Positions 21,951 through 33,238 of a DNA stretch of 64,000 nt are shown here, one piece after another. Both the position numbers and the translations under genes were made by a program. Below the pieces are notes generated by a model that had not been told where the DNA came from, did no database searches, and saw only the letters and a program-made list of their open reading frames with translations. This DNA is from CAXMQZ01 sp963719055 (GTDB lineage Bacteria; Acidobacteriota; Thermoanaerobaculia; Multivoradales; JAHEKO01), in NCBI GenBank assembly GCA_963719055.1, contig CAVRAU010000015.1, positions 1-64,000 on the forward strand, written 5' to 3'. Positions within the stretch are counted from its first letter, which is position 1. Each line of letters begins with the position of its first letter.

Positions 21951-22934
21951 ATGAAATGCCAACCCTGCAAGCTCGTCGGTCAAACGGGAGTCGGTGGAGC
22001 CGCTGAGCGATTCACCGGACCCATTCGGTGGGTATCTTTGGCCACCTTGATGGTGATGCTGGCGGGTTGTTCCATCCAAAAGATGGCCGTCAATGCCCTC
22101 GGGGATTCGCTGGCCTCGAGCGGCGATGTGTTTACTTCGGATGAGGATCCAGAGCTCGTCCGGGACGCCATGCCCTTCACGATGAAGACCATCGAGATGC
22201 TGCTGGCTGAGAACCCGGAGAATCGTCAACTCCTCTTGACTGCGTGCAGTCTGTTCACAGGGTACGCCAATTTCTTTGTCCAGGTAGAAGCGGAACAATT
22301 GGAGGAAGTCGACTACCGGGAGTCGGAACGCCAATACAGGCGGGCGCTGGGGTTGTATCTTCGGGGTCGAGACTATTGCTTTCGATCGCTGGAGTTGCAG
22401 TGGCCCGGGATCGTCGATCGTCTGGCCACCGATCCGGAGGCGGCTGTCGAAGTTCTTGAAGAGCCGGATGTATCGTTGATTTTCTTGACAGGCGCCGCCT
22501 GGGGAGGCGCGATCGCCATTGGCATGGACCGGCCGGATCTGGTGGCAGATGTGCCCGCGGTCCGAGCGCTCATGGACCGGGCTCTGGTGTTGGACGAGTC
22601 GTTCGATCACGGTGCCATCCACGGGGCTCTGATTACCTTGAATTCCCTCCCCGAATCCCTGGGAGGCTCGCCCGACCAAGCCAGACATCACTTCGAGCGC
22701 GCTGTGGAGCTGTCTGATGGGCTCAGCGTGGGTCCATACGTGAGCTTGGCCGAGAGTGTGGTCGTCGCCGAACAGGATTGGCAGGAGTTTCGGGATCTGT
22801 TGGAGACCGCTCTGGCCATCGATCCGAACCAGGCGCCCTCGATACGATTGCTCAATGCCATCGGGCAGCAACGCGCCCAATGGCTGTTGGAGCGGATCGA
22901 TCTCTTCTTCATCGACTATCCGGCTGAGGACTAG
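21951..22934 (+). CDS. TAtT-type TRAP-associated lipoprotein
   Basis: About 327 residues. A lipoprotein signal peptide is present with lipobox MLAGC (Cys near 36). The rest is helical with TPR-like periodicity (ENRQLLLTACSLFTGYANFFVQ, RALGLYLRGRDYCFRSLEL, DQARHHFERAVELSDG), matching TatT (TRAP-associated TPR) proteins described in Treponema, which trimerise and bind the TRAP binding protein. The direct neighbour is the fused TRAP permease, which supports the call. ATG 21951 is the first start after the divergent promoter region; an internal ATG just before the lipobox is less likely. Confidence 0.82.
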   Translation: MKCQPCKLVGQTGVGGAAERFTGPIRWVSLATLMVMLAGCSIQKMAVNALGDSLASSGDVFTSDEDPELVRDAMPFTMKTIEMLLAENPENRQLLLTACSLFTGYANFFVQVEAEQLEEVDYRESERQYRRALGLYLRGRDYCFRSLELQWPGIVDRLATDPEAAVEVLEEPDVSLIFLTGAAWGGAIAIGMDRPDLVADVPAVRALMDRALVLDESFDHGAIHGALITLNSLPESLGGSPDQARHHFERAVELSDGLSVGPYVSLAESVVVAEQDWQEFRDLLETALAIDPNQAPSIRLLNAIGQQRAQWLLERIDLFFIDYPAED

Positions 22935-22937
22935 CAA

Positions 22938-24761
22938 TTGACCAGTTCATGGAAGTCAGTGAAGTCGCTGATGCGTCTGGCGGAAGGTGGAATCGCCAGC
23001 ATCGCGCTGCTGGCCATGGCCTTCCTGCCCATTGCCGAGGCAGTCTTGCGGTTGGTCTTTGGCGTCGGTATCCCGGGTTCGTTTCCCTTTGTTCAGCACC
23101 TGACTCTGTGGGTGACCTTTCTCGGCGCGGCGCTGGCAGCGCGCGAAGGCAAGCTCCTGTCTCTGGCCACTGGAGAGTTTCTCCCCGAAGGCTTCTGGCA
23201 GACGACTGCCCGAATCTACTCAGCTGCGGTGGGGGCCGGGGTCTCCATCATGTTGTGCCGGGCTTCTGTCGATCTGATCGTCATCGAGCGCCAGGCGGGG
23301 ACCGAGGTGGCGATCGGCTTACCTGTCTGGGTCGCTCAGCTGGCGATGCCCATCGGTTTTGGCTTGATCGCGTTACGTCTGGTTTGGCGAGCCGACCCAC
23401 ATTGGTGGGGAAGGGCCTTGGCAGGGCTCGGCTTGGCCGTTGGAGCGCTACTGGGACAATTCCCCCAATGGTTGGACGGTGCAGCGCGTTGGCCTGGTCT
23501 GGCGATCCTGCTGCTGGCCACAGCGCTTGGCGGTCCCATCTTTGCCGTTCTGGGTGGGGTCGCGCTGTTGATGTTCCTGATCGACGCGGTGCCCGCGGCC
23601 GCGGTGACGGTCGATACCTATCGCTTGGTCGTCTCGCCGACCTTGCCGGCCATCCCCCTCTTCACGTTGGCGGGATTCCTGTTGGCTCAGGGGAAGTCCC
23701 CTCAGCGTCTCTTGAGGACGTTTCGTGCCTTCCTGGGCTGGATGCCGGGAGGTACAGCGGTCGTGGCCGTCGTGTCTTGTGCGTTCTTCACGGTCCTGAC
23801 GGGCGCCTCGGGTGTGACCATCCTGGCTCTCGGCGGATTGCTGTTTCAGGCACTCCAAGCGGATCGATATCGCGAGACGTTCTCGATGGGTTTGTTGACA
23901 GCTTCCGGATCCCTGGGTCTGCTCTTTCCTCCGGCGGTGCCCTTGATCTACTACGCCATTGTGGCGAAGGTCCCGGTGCCCGATCTGTTCGTGGGTGGTC
24001 TGATACCGGGGTTTGTTTTGATGGCTCTGGTGATGGGGTGGGGAGTTCGTGAGGGGCTGCGTACACCGGCCAGTCGCCAGTCGTTCGATTGGCGGGAGTT
24101 GCGCGCGGCTCTGTGGGAAGCCAAGTGGGAGATGCTGTTGCCGGTCGTGGTGCTGACGGCCATGTTCGGTGGTTTTGCCACGCTGGTCGAGGCGGCCGCG
24201 CTGACAGCCTTGTACGCCTTTGTCGTTCAGTTTCTGATCCTTCGAGATGTCTCGATCGGTCGGGACCTCGTGAGGGTCATGAGCGAATGTCTCGTTCTGA
24301 TCGGTGGCGTGCTGATCATCCTGGCGGTGGCTCTCGGCTTCACGAACTATCTGGTGGACGCCCAGGTACCGATGAAGATCGTCGACTGGGTGCAAACCTA
24401 TATCCAATCGCCTCTGACCTTTCTGCTGTGCCTGAACCTGTTGTTGCTGGTGGTTGGATGCCTCATGGACATCTTTTCGGCCATCGTGGTGGTCGTGCCC
24501 CTCATTGTGCCGCTGGGCGCGGCCTATGGCATCGATCCCGTCCATCTGGGGATCATCTTCGTCGCCAACCTGGAGTTGGGGTATCTGACGCCGCCCGTGG
24601 GTCTGAATCTCTTCATGGCAGCCTATCGGTTCGAGAGACCCTTGCTGCAGGTCTGGAAGGCGGCGATTCCCTATCTGATCATCCTGGGAGTCGGGGTGCT
24701 GCTCATCACGTACGTACCGAGTCTCAGCCTGGCGCTACTGGACTGGATCGGTCGCTCGTAA
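22938..24761 (+). CDS. Fused TRAP transporter small+large permease (DctQM/TatQM type)
   Basis: 607 residues of inner-membrane protein. The first about 160 residues form the four-TM small (Q) subunit; the rest is the DctM-type large subunit with typical motifs: IPLFTLAGFLLAQG, LTGASGVTILALGGLL, LLFPPAVPLIYYAIV, and near the end NLELGYLTPPVGLNLFMAAYRFE. Na+-coupled uptake of an unknown small organic compound. The start is TTG 22938, with GAGGA seven bases upstream and just three bases after the TAtT stop; ATG 22971 is an alternative. No DctP/TAXI-type binding protein is found nearby. Its last 38 bases overlap the convergent deacetylase gene. Confidence 0.88.
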   Translation: MTSSWKSVKSLMRLAEGGIASIALLAMAFLPIAEAVLRLVFGVGIPGSFPFVQHLTLWVTFLGAALAAREGKLLSLATGEFLPEGFWQTTARIYSAAVGAGVSIMLCRASVDLIVIERQAGTEVAIGLPVWVAQLAMPIGFGLIALRLVWRADPHWWGRALAGLGLAVGALLGQFPQWLDGAARWPGLAILLLATALGGPIFAVLGGVALLMFLIDAVPAAAVTVDTYRLVVSPTLPAIPLFTLAGFLLAQGKSPQRLLRTFRAFLGWMPGGTAVVAVVSCAFFTVLTGASGVTILALGGLLFQALQADRYRETFSMGLLTASGSLGLLFPPAVPLIYYAIVAKVPVPDLFVGGLIPGFVLMALVMGWGVREGLRTPASRQSFDWRELRAALWEAKWEMLLPVVVLTAMFGGFATLVEAAALTALYAFVVQFLILRDVSIGRDLVRVMSECLVLIGGVLIILAVALGFTNYLVDAQVPMKIVDWVQTYIQSPLTFLLCLNLLLLVVGCLMDIFSAIVVVVPLIVPLGAAYGIDPVHLGIIFVANLELGYLTPPVGLNLFMAAYRFERPLLQVWKAAIPYLIILGVGVLLITYVPSLSLALLDWIGRS

Positions 24762-26568
24762 TCGGCGGCCGAGGTATCGCCAACTCCAAACGGGTCTCGG
24801 CCGCGGTCATCTCCGCGGCCTCCTCATACGCTTTGCCCTCGACTCGGTCGTGCAGGCGTTCGCTGATGGGCAGGACCATCTGCATCGGCCGCCAAGTCAC
24901 CGTCTCCCCGGATTGACTGTCCCGCAGCAACCCTCGCGAGACCAGGTCGGTGGCCTGGTCGAGGGGCAGGCCGGCGAGGGCGATCTGCAGGGCGCGGACC
25001 CAGCCTTCGTCCTGCGGATCGAGGAAACGCAGAAATCGACGTCCTTTGACGGCCAGGTGATACTGCGACGGTACGAAGGCGATGCCGTCGAGCTGCCTCT
25101 GATCGCAAATGAGGATCAGCAGAGAGATGATGTCGGGCACCAGTCCGAGGCCGGGGTGACTTTGACCGGGAAGGGGCCGGCGCCTGTTGGAGAATGCGGC
25201 TCTGGGGTTCTGCAGCAGCAGCCACTCCAAACTGAGCAGCTCCATGCCCGGTGTCGAACGCCGATCGCGACGCACTCGCAGCTCGATGAGAAGCTCGAGC
25301 ATGGAAGAGTCGGCAAAGACACGAACCGTGTGGCCGCCGGGATTGTCGAGATCCAGATCCACCACCGGATGCGCGAAGCCCATCTGACGCAGGCGGTCCA
25401 GAACTCCCGTCCATTCGAGCGTCAACTCCACCGCATGGTGCGAGTAGTGTCCGAGAAACAGCGATCGGCGGGCGTCGGCACCAATACCGCCCAGGATGTC
25501 GGCCTCGGTAAGCCCCCAGTCGTCTTCCTTTTCTGCTTTGGCGAGATTGCGATGGGTTCGCAGCTCCTGAGTGAGGTGGCGGTATCGGGCGACGGTGATC
25601 GCTGCCGTCGATGGCGGTTCGATGTCAGAGCGGCCTGAAACCAGCCAAGAGAGAAATCTGGCTGTATAGCGCCAAGTCTGGTTGCCATACCCGCCTGCCA
25701 ACAAGACGACCGTGGGCAGGTGTCTGCCGCGGCGCCGCACTTGCGACACGACGAAGCGATCGCGCTCGAGAAGCCCATTCGCGGTGATTCGCCAATTGCC
25801 GATCTTGTCATCCGCTGCCGGATCTGTGCCCGCCAGATAGTAGACCAACTCGGGCTGGATATCGGAGATCAAACCCGGAATGTGATCTTCGAGAGCGCGC
25901 TGGTAGGTGGAGTCCTCCACATCGGCACCCAACTCGATGGACAAGGAGGCTTCTGCGGGATCGAGATCCCAGGTCTGGTTGTGGATGGACAGAGTGAAGA
26001 CGGATGGGTCCTCGGCGAAGATCTGTCGCGTGCCGTTGCCGTCATGGAGGTCCAGGTCGATCACCAGAACAGGTCCCGAGAAGCCGTCCCGACGGGCGCG
26101 GGCGATCGCGACCGCCACGTCGTTGAAGATACAGAAGCCCTTACCTTGAAGACGACTGGCATGGTGGAACCCGCCGCCCAGGTTGAAGAGCACGTCATTG
26201 TCGTGCAGAGCCCGACGGGTGGCCAAGATGGTGCCCCCGACCGCCGCGCGTTGTGCCAGAAGTGCCTGTTTGTGGAGATCGGGCCACACTTCGGCACCGA
26301 CGATCTCGGTGAGAGATTCGGGCCGTCGGAGCTCTTCCAGATAACGCCGCCCGTGGGCCAGTCTCAGATCCCACAGTGTGGCGACTTCCGGACGCAGAAG
26401 CTTCTTGGGGCTCAGCAGGCCGTAGGCGAGAAGAAACGCCAGGATTCTCTCGGCCCGCAGGACATCTACAGGCGTGGCGCTCAGATCGACCAGATAGAGA
26501 GGCGAGTAGACGATCTGAACATTGCGTGTTCTCACCAGGCTCACGAGACGATTCCAGGCACGGCCCAT
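24724..26568 (-). CDS. HDAC-fold deacetylase with long C-terminal extension
   Basis: About 614 residues; usual bacterial HDAC-like (AcuC/APAH) proteins are 300-380. The N-terminal 330 residues hold a complete arginase/deacetylase core: tandem His in GGGFHHASRL, VIDLDLHDGNG (Zn ligands), GTDPAADDKIG (third ligand Asp) and LLAGGYG (catalytic Tyr). About 290 further residues are unassigned: they include LGHYSHHAVELTLEWTGVL and DLDLDNPGGHTVRVFAD, and they are soluble in character. Substrate (acetyl-lysine, polyamine or other acetylated compound) cannot be told. ATG 26568 chosen; GTG 26634 would add 22 residues. It follows the Smr gene by 76 bases and its 3' end overlaps the TRAP permease gene. 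Confidence 0.78.
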   Translation of the reverse strand: MGRAWNRLVSLVRTRNVQIVYSPLYLVDLSATPVDVLRAERILAFLLAYGLLSPKKLLRPEVATLWDLRLAHGRRYLEELRRPESLTEIVGAEVWPDLHKQALLAQRAAVGGTILATRRALHDNDVLFNLGGGFHHASRLQGKGFCIFNDVAVAIARARRDGFSGPVLVIDLDLHDGNGTRQIFAEDPSVFTLSIHNQTWDLDPAEASLSIELGADVEDSTYQRALEDHIPGLISDIQPELVYYLAGTDPAADDKIGNWRITANGLLERDRFVVSQVRRRGRHLPTVVLLAGGYGNQTWRYTARFLSWLVSGRSDIEPPSTAAITVARYRHLTQELRTHRNLAKAEKEDDWGLTEADILGGIGADARRSLFLGHYSHHAVELTLEWTGVLDRLRQMGFAHPVVDLDLDNPGGHTVRVFADSSMLELLIELRVRRDRRSTPGMELLSLEWLLLQNPRAAFSNRRRPLPGQSHPGLGLVPDIISLLILICDQRQLDGIAFVPSQYHLAVKGRRFLRFLDPQDEGWVRALQIALAGLPLDQATDLVSRGLLRDSQSGETVTWRPMQMVLPISERLHDRVEGKAYEEAAEMTAAETRLELAIPRPPITSDRSSPVAPG

Positions 26569-26644
26569 GGAGGAAGGCAGGGACAGATCGCTCGTCGAGA
26601 CCTTCAGTGTGTTTCTTGGCCACGGCCTAGCCACCGAATCCCAG

Positions 26645-26950
26645 CTAAGGGTCAGGGATGGTGTCTGGGCTCAGTATGACAGTAGTGGCCCCCCAACCGC
26701 CGGCCTCAGCTGGAGCATCGGCAAAGGACACAACGCCGGAGTGTTGCTCCAACAAGGTTCGAACAGCACGGCGTTGGACGCCGATGCCCTTGCCATGAAT
26801 GATGCGAAGGCTGGGCAAGCCCGCTGCGAGGGCGGCTTCGAGATAGCTCCGCACGACTTCGACCACTTCCTGGGGTCGAAAGCTGTGGAGATCGAGAGTA
26901 TCGGTGATCTCGATCTCGATAGTTTCCGGAGGGTCGCCTTCGTCCTTCAT
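26645..26950 (-). CDS. Stand-alone Smr domain protein
   Basis: 101 residues, nearly all one Smr domain: TLDLHSFRPQEV at the start, then LRIIHGKGIGVQRRAVRTLL (LDLH and HGKGxG motifs). Smr domains are nicking or RNA-binding endonuclease domains in MutS2 and in small stand-alone proteins. There is no MutS part here. A GAGAG stretch precedes the ATG. It starts ten bases after the stop of the large outer-membrane protein, so the two are probably cotranscribed; the functional link is not obvious. Confidence 0.85.
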   Translation of the reverse strand: MKDEGDPPETIEIEITDTLDLHSFRPQEVVEVVRSYLEAALAAGLPSLRIIHGKGIGVQRRAVRTLLEQHSGVVSFADAPAEAGGWGATTVILSPDTIPDP

Positions 26951-26959
26951 CGTCGTCTC

Positions 26960-29944
26960 TCACCAGAGTTTGAGAAATGTGACAAAGACCGTGAAGCTGT
27001 CATCGGGGCCAGCTACCGCTTTGCCCAGGTCCATACGAACGATGGTCTGCCACGGCCCGATGACGGTCCCCGCAATTCCGACTCCGGAAGCGAACTCGTT
27101 CTCGAGACCACTGGCCTCGTCCGTGACCCAGGCCGCATCCGCGAGGCCCTGCAACCGAAAGAGCTCGCCCATCTCCAGGCCGTAGCTCATCGTCGACGAG
27201 AAGGCTCTTTCTGCCCGGATCCGGTTGCTCTCGTATCCCCGGACACGCACGTCGCTGAAGAATCCGAGCTCGTACTTGCTGAATCGATCGAGGTTTCGTC
27301 CGTCCACATACTGGAGATCGATTCCTGCTCGTCTGAATTTCTCGAAGTAGAAGGTCTTTGCCAGGACCGCCTTCCAGCGCAGGAATTGATCGTCGTCGGG
27401 GTCGTAGTCTCCGCTGTCGGGAACACCCCAGGGTTGCCAATCGGAGCGTCGGTTCAAGCTGCCGTTGAGACGGAAACGGTAGCCGAATCGGCTGTAGGTG
27501 CCGCCGAGCCTGAAGGTGTGAGTGAAGTGATCGACGGGCACGACGAAGTCTGGGGAAGTGTTCTCCGAAGCCGAGTAGTCGGTATGGAGAAGGCGATAGG
27601 AGAAGGTCATCTTGGCGAATTTGCCCATCGGATGACCGATGTTGAACTGCACGGTGAGGGGCCTCTGTTCAACCTCCTCTCCCGGGACCTCTTGGTCGTC
27701 TCGATAGAGCGTGTCCGATCCCCGGACTGCGATGGCGAAGAAATCGACGCCGAGGTCGAAGCGTGAGCCGAAGATCTGCGGGTCCGCATAGCTGCCGCTG
27801 AGCAATGCCCCGCCGAAGAAGACGTTGAGCTGGGTCCCCTTATTGAGAAAGTCGAGTGAGAAGTAGTCGACCCCCAGCAAGGGCAAGGGAAACTCCAGGG
27901 AAGGGTCGTAGAAGACGCCACCGCCCAGAAAGATCCGATTCGAGCTCAGCTTTTCCTGTACCTTGCGCTCACCGGTCTTCTTGTCGGGCACCAGGTATCG
28001 AATGCCCTCCTCGGTGTCCCGGACCATGGTGTAGTCCGAGGCCAGAAGCTCTTGCCGCCGCCCTTCGAATCCGGGGTCGTTGAGGGACACATCGCTGAGC
28101 AAGGTCTCCTTTTCGACCACCAACGAGCTGTTGAATACAGACCAGAGCTGTTGGCTGACCATTCGTAGGGGTAGCCAATTGTTGCCGGTTTGCCATTCCG
28201 CAGGCTGTCCTCGAGTGTCGAGCGGAGAGTAGAAGACGGTCTCTTCATTGGAGAGGACGTCTCCCCGCAGACCCAGCTGAATTGCCCTTGATCGCACTCG
28301 GACGAAGAGCTCCCTGTCGATCCAGACTGTACCCCGGTACAGGCTCTCTTCTTCTTCGAGAGCCAGGGGCCGAAAGTCCACGACCCAGCAGTCTCGGCCT
28401 TCGACGACCGCCGTGCCACGCAGGCTGTAGTCGTAGTCGGGGCGAAAGAGAATGCTCAGCGGCATGTTGGCGGCCCGTTCGGGCTGGATCAGCGGCACCT
28501 TGGGGAACTCGCGCCCTTGCCAGCGTAGACCGTTGAGATTGAACTTCTGCCAGGCCCAGTCGTAGCCGTGTCCCTGGCGGAAGAAGAGCTCACCCTGAAA
28601 CGTCACTTCCAGGCCTTCGGTGCCGAACTGGAATCGCAGGTGGGTGGAATTGATCCCCTGGTAGGTTTGAATGCGACGACTCTGCGCGTCCTCCACCGGC
28701 CTGCAGACGGCGCAGGATCTCTTCCACGGGGAGTTGGCGATCCGACAAGACAGTGACCTTCTCCTCGAGACCCGAGACTCCCGCGATCTCTTCGGCGCCG
28801 GGTCGCACGAGCCGCAGCAGGGCCACCGACTTCTGGGGCTGCCAGCGAAGCTCGAATCCTCCCGAGGCCCCCGCGCCGCCGTACATTCCCAGAACCTCGC
28901 CGGTCTCCAGATCGATCCGCGTCGGGCTGCGCAGATGGCGGTCGGAGAAGGCCAGGGAGATCTCGTCGCCGAGGTCCGGCGTTCTCGACGATCACTCGCA
29001 GGTCGAGATCTTCGCCGCGAACAAAGGACCATCCCTGAACGCCGGTACTGCCCGTGGGGGTCGAGTAGGGATCGAACGACAGATCGCCTTGAAACTCGGC
29101 AGGCCATGATCTTGAGGGGCGTGATGGAGGGCGTGGTATCGGCCGCCGCCGTGAATAGGGAGACGCCGTAGCCCGCGGCGGCCTGTTCTGCCGCCCGCGG
29201 GAGGGCCTCCCAGGCCGGCTCCGGATAGGGAGTCGAATCGGCAATGATCGCCGAGCCCGGGTCGAGCTCCATCAGCAGGTCGATGACTCCCTGCTCGTCG
29301 ACCGCCGGTGGCTGGCTGCAGTGCCACACCCTCGAGATAGGCGGCAATCTCTTCGCTGTACAGGTCCTGGAGGCCCTGCGGCTCCGGAGACAGAGGCTGA
29401 GAGATGACTTGCGCTGCCACCTGGGCACCCGTGACGGCGACTGCGGCCCGTTTGAGCAGAAAGGCATAGTCCCTGGGAGCTCGCTCCTCTGGGTCGCCAC
29501 CCTCGGGTTGCCACAGGATCTGGAAATGTGCTTTCTCACCAGCCGTGGCTGCCAGCGCGGAGGCCTGTTCCAGCTCCGCCTCGAGTCGATCGAGATTGGC
29601 GCTCAGCGGTGCCGGAGTCGAGAAGCGGAGTCGCATCCATGGTGTGGCGCCAGCCCGCTCCAGTGCCATGGCGCTGTCGGCATCGGCGGTACCGTCGAGG
29701 GCAAGATCCCAGGCCACGAACAGGATATCGTCGTCGCCAAGCCGCGGCTCCGCCTCGAGTTGCGGCAGCAGGGACCTGCGGATCGTCGACCTGGATTCCG
29801 ACACAGGGCCGGCAGGGCAACATCTGAGCCTGAGCCGGCGGCTCGTCAGCGACCACGCCACGAGAGACGAGCAGAAGAGACAGCCGATCGAGGGCGCGGC
29901 CGTCAATTCGGCCGTCTGGTGCAACGCTGAGTGGATTTCTTCAT
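26960..29944 (-). CDS. Large multidomain outer-membrane protein with Omp85-like C-terminal barrel, frame broken
   Basis: About 990 residues after joining frames. Part 1 (about 28700-29944): exported alpha/beta region with GDDDILFVAWDLALDG, GATPWMRLRFSTPAPL, EKAHFQILWQPEGG and SAIIADSTPYPEPAW, reminiscent of a TIM-barrel/sugar-binding fold but unassigned. Part 2 (about 27950-28680): beta-rich, LolA/RseB-like (INSTHLRFQFGTEGLEVT, RGTVWIDRELFVRVRSRA). Part 3 (26960-27940): barrel strands with a VRGYES motif matching the Omp85/BamA L6 VRGF/Y signature and ending TVFVTFLKLW with a terminal aromatic. The order of parts 2 and 3 recalls DUF5686-type proteins. Frames change several times between 28650 and 29944, including in the signal peptide; 26960-28650 is intact. 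ATG 29944 is the probable start. Confidence 0.6.
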
Positions 29945-30015
29945 GAGGGGCGGGTCCGGCACCAGGATTCAGGGTATGGGTCGATACGCCTGGCGATTTC
30001 TCGGGTTCAGGATCG

Positions 30016-31993
30016 TCAACCGACGTCGATGGTCGATTTCTTCCCGAACCACAATACACCGATCACGATGACCGCGCTGCCGACGATCAGGGAGATCCAC
30101 GGGCTGAGACCGAACGCGGTCGGTAGATCCCCGACGAGGATGCCGATGAAGCCCGGCACCCAGGGCATAGGGCAGCTGGGTCCTGACGTGGGCGATGTGA
30201 TCGGAACCCGAGGCGGTGCTGGAGAGGATGGTCGTATCCGAGATCGGCGAGCAGTGATCGCCCCAGACGCTACCGGCCAGGACCGACGAGATGGTGCCGA
30301 TCATGATGGTGGCGTACTCCGGGCGAGTCCATCGCCAGACCGGCTGCAGCCGTCAGAGCTGTGGGCCACGGGCACCACCAAGGGCATGAGGATCCCCAGC
30401 GTTCCCCAGGAGGATCCGGTGGCGAAGGCCACGGCCGCCGAGAGTACGAAGATGACGGCGGCAGCAGGCGCGGTGAGAGGACCCCGGAGGTCAGGTGGAC
30501 CAGATAGTCGGCAGTCTGCAGCTCGTCGCAGACGCCGCCGATGGACCAGGCGAGGATCAGGACGATCGAGGGCCAGGAAGACCGATTTGAAGCCCTCGAC
30601 CATGGCCCCGAGGCCCTTGACGAAGCGAGAAGATTCGCTGGACCAGGGGTAGACCGAGAGCGACGAGGGCGCCGGTGAGACTCGCCCAGCAAAGTGCCGC
30701 GATACTGTTGGCATTGCCGAATACCTCCCGCAACCAGGCCCCGGTGTCGGCGAAATCGGCTCTGTCGAGACCCTGACTGCCGCTGACCATCATGCCCACG
30801 ATCGTGACGACGACCACCGCCAGGATCGGCAGGATGGCGTTGATCGCTCGGTGCGGAGTGTCTGCCGGCGGCGCGACGCTCTCGGCGTCGAAGTTGGCCA
30901 GAGGAGTATCGCCGTCAGCCAGGAGCTTGCCGGTCCGACGGGCTCGACGCTCCGCTTTCAGCATGGGGTTGAAGTCGCGTCCGGAGATGGCGATCGTGAA
31001 TCCCAGGACCAGGGCGAAGATGGGGTAGAAGCGATAGGGGATCGAGGCGACAAAGGTCGTATAGGCGTTGAAAGGAATGCCGACCGCGGTGAAGGCCGCG
31101 GCGATCAGACCGACCTCGAAACCGATCCAGGACGAGATGGGAAAGACGCTGGCCACCGGCGCGGCGGTCGAATCGACGATGTAGGCGAGCTTCTCCCGGC
31201 TGATCTTCAGCCGGTCGGTGATCGGCCGCATGGTCGAGCCGACGATCAGAGACGTTCGAGTAGTCGTCGAAGAAGATGGCCACGCCCAGGAGCCAGGTGG
31301 CGAGCTGGCCGCGCCGGGGATCGGTGGCGAACCGCTGGATGCGTTCGACGATCCCCAGGGTGCCGCCGCTGCGATTGATGAGTCCGACCATGCCGCCCAG
31401 GAGGGTGGTGAAGACGAGGATGGCGGCGTTGTCGGGATCGGCCATGGACGGGGCGATGAAGTGATCGATCGGATCGCGCCAGGGCAGTGATCGGATTCCA
31501 GCTCGGAGAGAAACAGGGCACCTGAAAAGACACCCACGAAAAGCGAAAGCAGCACCTCTTTGGTGATCAGCGCCAGGGCGATGGCGATGATGCGGAGGCA
31601 GGAGGGAGAGCCATGCCGAGAATCGCGCGGAGATCGAGCTCGGCCGTCGCCTGACCGGTCGGTGGCAACGAGCGTGTGACTGCCCGAGGTCAGCATCGAC
31701 GTCCTGCGAGCTCGATGTCGTGGCTTCCCGGCGGCCAGACTGCGCTCCGCGACCGGTCGTCCATCGATCAGAAACTGGACTTGGATCGGTTCGCCATCGG
31801 GAGTCTCGGCAACCTCGATCTCGAGTCGCACAGGAAGGCCGCTGAGGGCGACCGGGCCCGCATCGAGACTCAGTTCACCGGGTTCCGCGGCCCGGCCCCG
31901 ATCCGGGCACAGGAGAAGCAGGCCAAGAGCGGCAAGAGATACCCACAGCGCTCTTCGAGCCCTGCGCTTCGGTAGCTGGAGTGTCAAGGTCAT
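30016..31993 (-). CDS. NhaC family Na+/H+ antiporter with exported N-terminal domain, frame broken
   Basis: About 658 residues. Starts MTLTLQLPKRRARRALW with a signal sequence, then an about 100-residue beta-rich exported domain (GLPVRLEIEVAETPDG, IQVQFLIDGRPVAERS) of Ig/CARDB style, then an NhaC-type membrane domain: VFTTLLGGMVGLINRSGG, STMRPITDRLKISREKLAY, ASVFPISSWIGFEVG and near the end GDHCSPISDTTILSS, a hallmark of the family. Probable Na+/H+ or related antiporter of the inner membrane. Some NhaC relatives also carry an N-terminal extension. Multiple frame shifts (for example near 31690, 31490, 31260, 30690, 30500, 30340 and 30170). Joined frame ends VLWFGKKSTIDVG. Confidence 0.72.
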
Positions 31994-32006
31994 GCCGATG
32001 GTAGGA

Positions 32007-33046
<1,040 letters not shown>

Positions 33047-33238
33047 GAATCTCACTCCTCAGGGCTGCGAGCTGTGGTTGGGGACGGCTCGAATACGTTG
33101 GGTATACTAGTTCTCGACGAGCAAATTGGAAAGCATCGCGTCGGGGCGGCCTCTACCGTACGAAAGACGGATTCCTTCCTTCGATTCTTGCAGACCCGTC
33201 TTGGATGCTCTTCAAACCCGACAGGTCGTGCTCCGCTG

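Noticed and set aside
23448..24545. 365-codon minus-strand open frame opposite the TRAP permease
   Set aside because: Shadow of a strongly recognised membrane protein; composition typical of antisense of hydrophobic sequence.
27000..27766. Plus-strand open frame opposite the Omp85-like barrel region
   Set aside because: The minus strand has an intact, well-structured barrel sequence here with a VRGY motif; the plus-strand translation shows no domain.
33047..33238. LexA box in the recA-murB gap
   Set aside because: A GAAC ... GTAT stretch near 33105-33120 (minus strand) does not match either the E. coli or the Gram-positive SOS box well enough.
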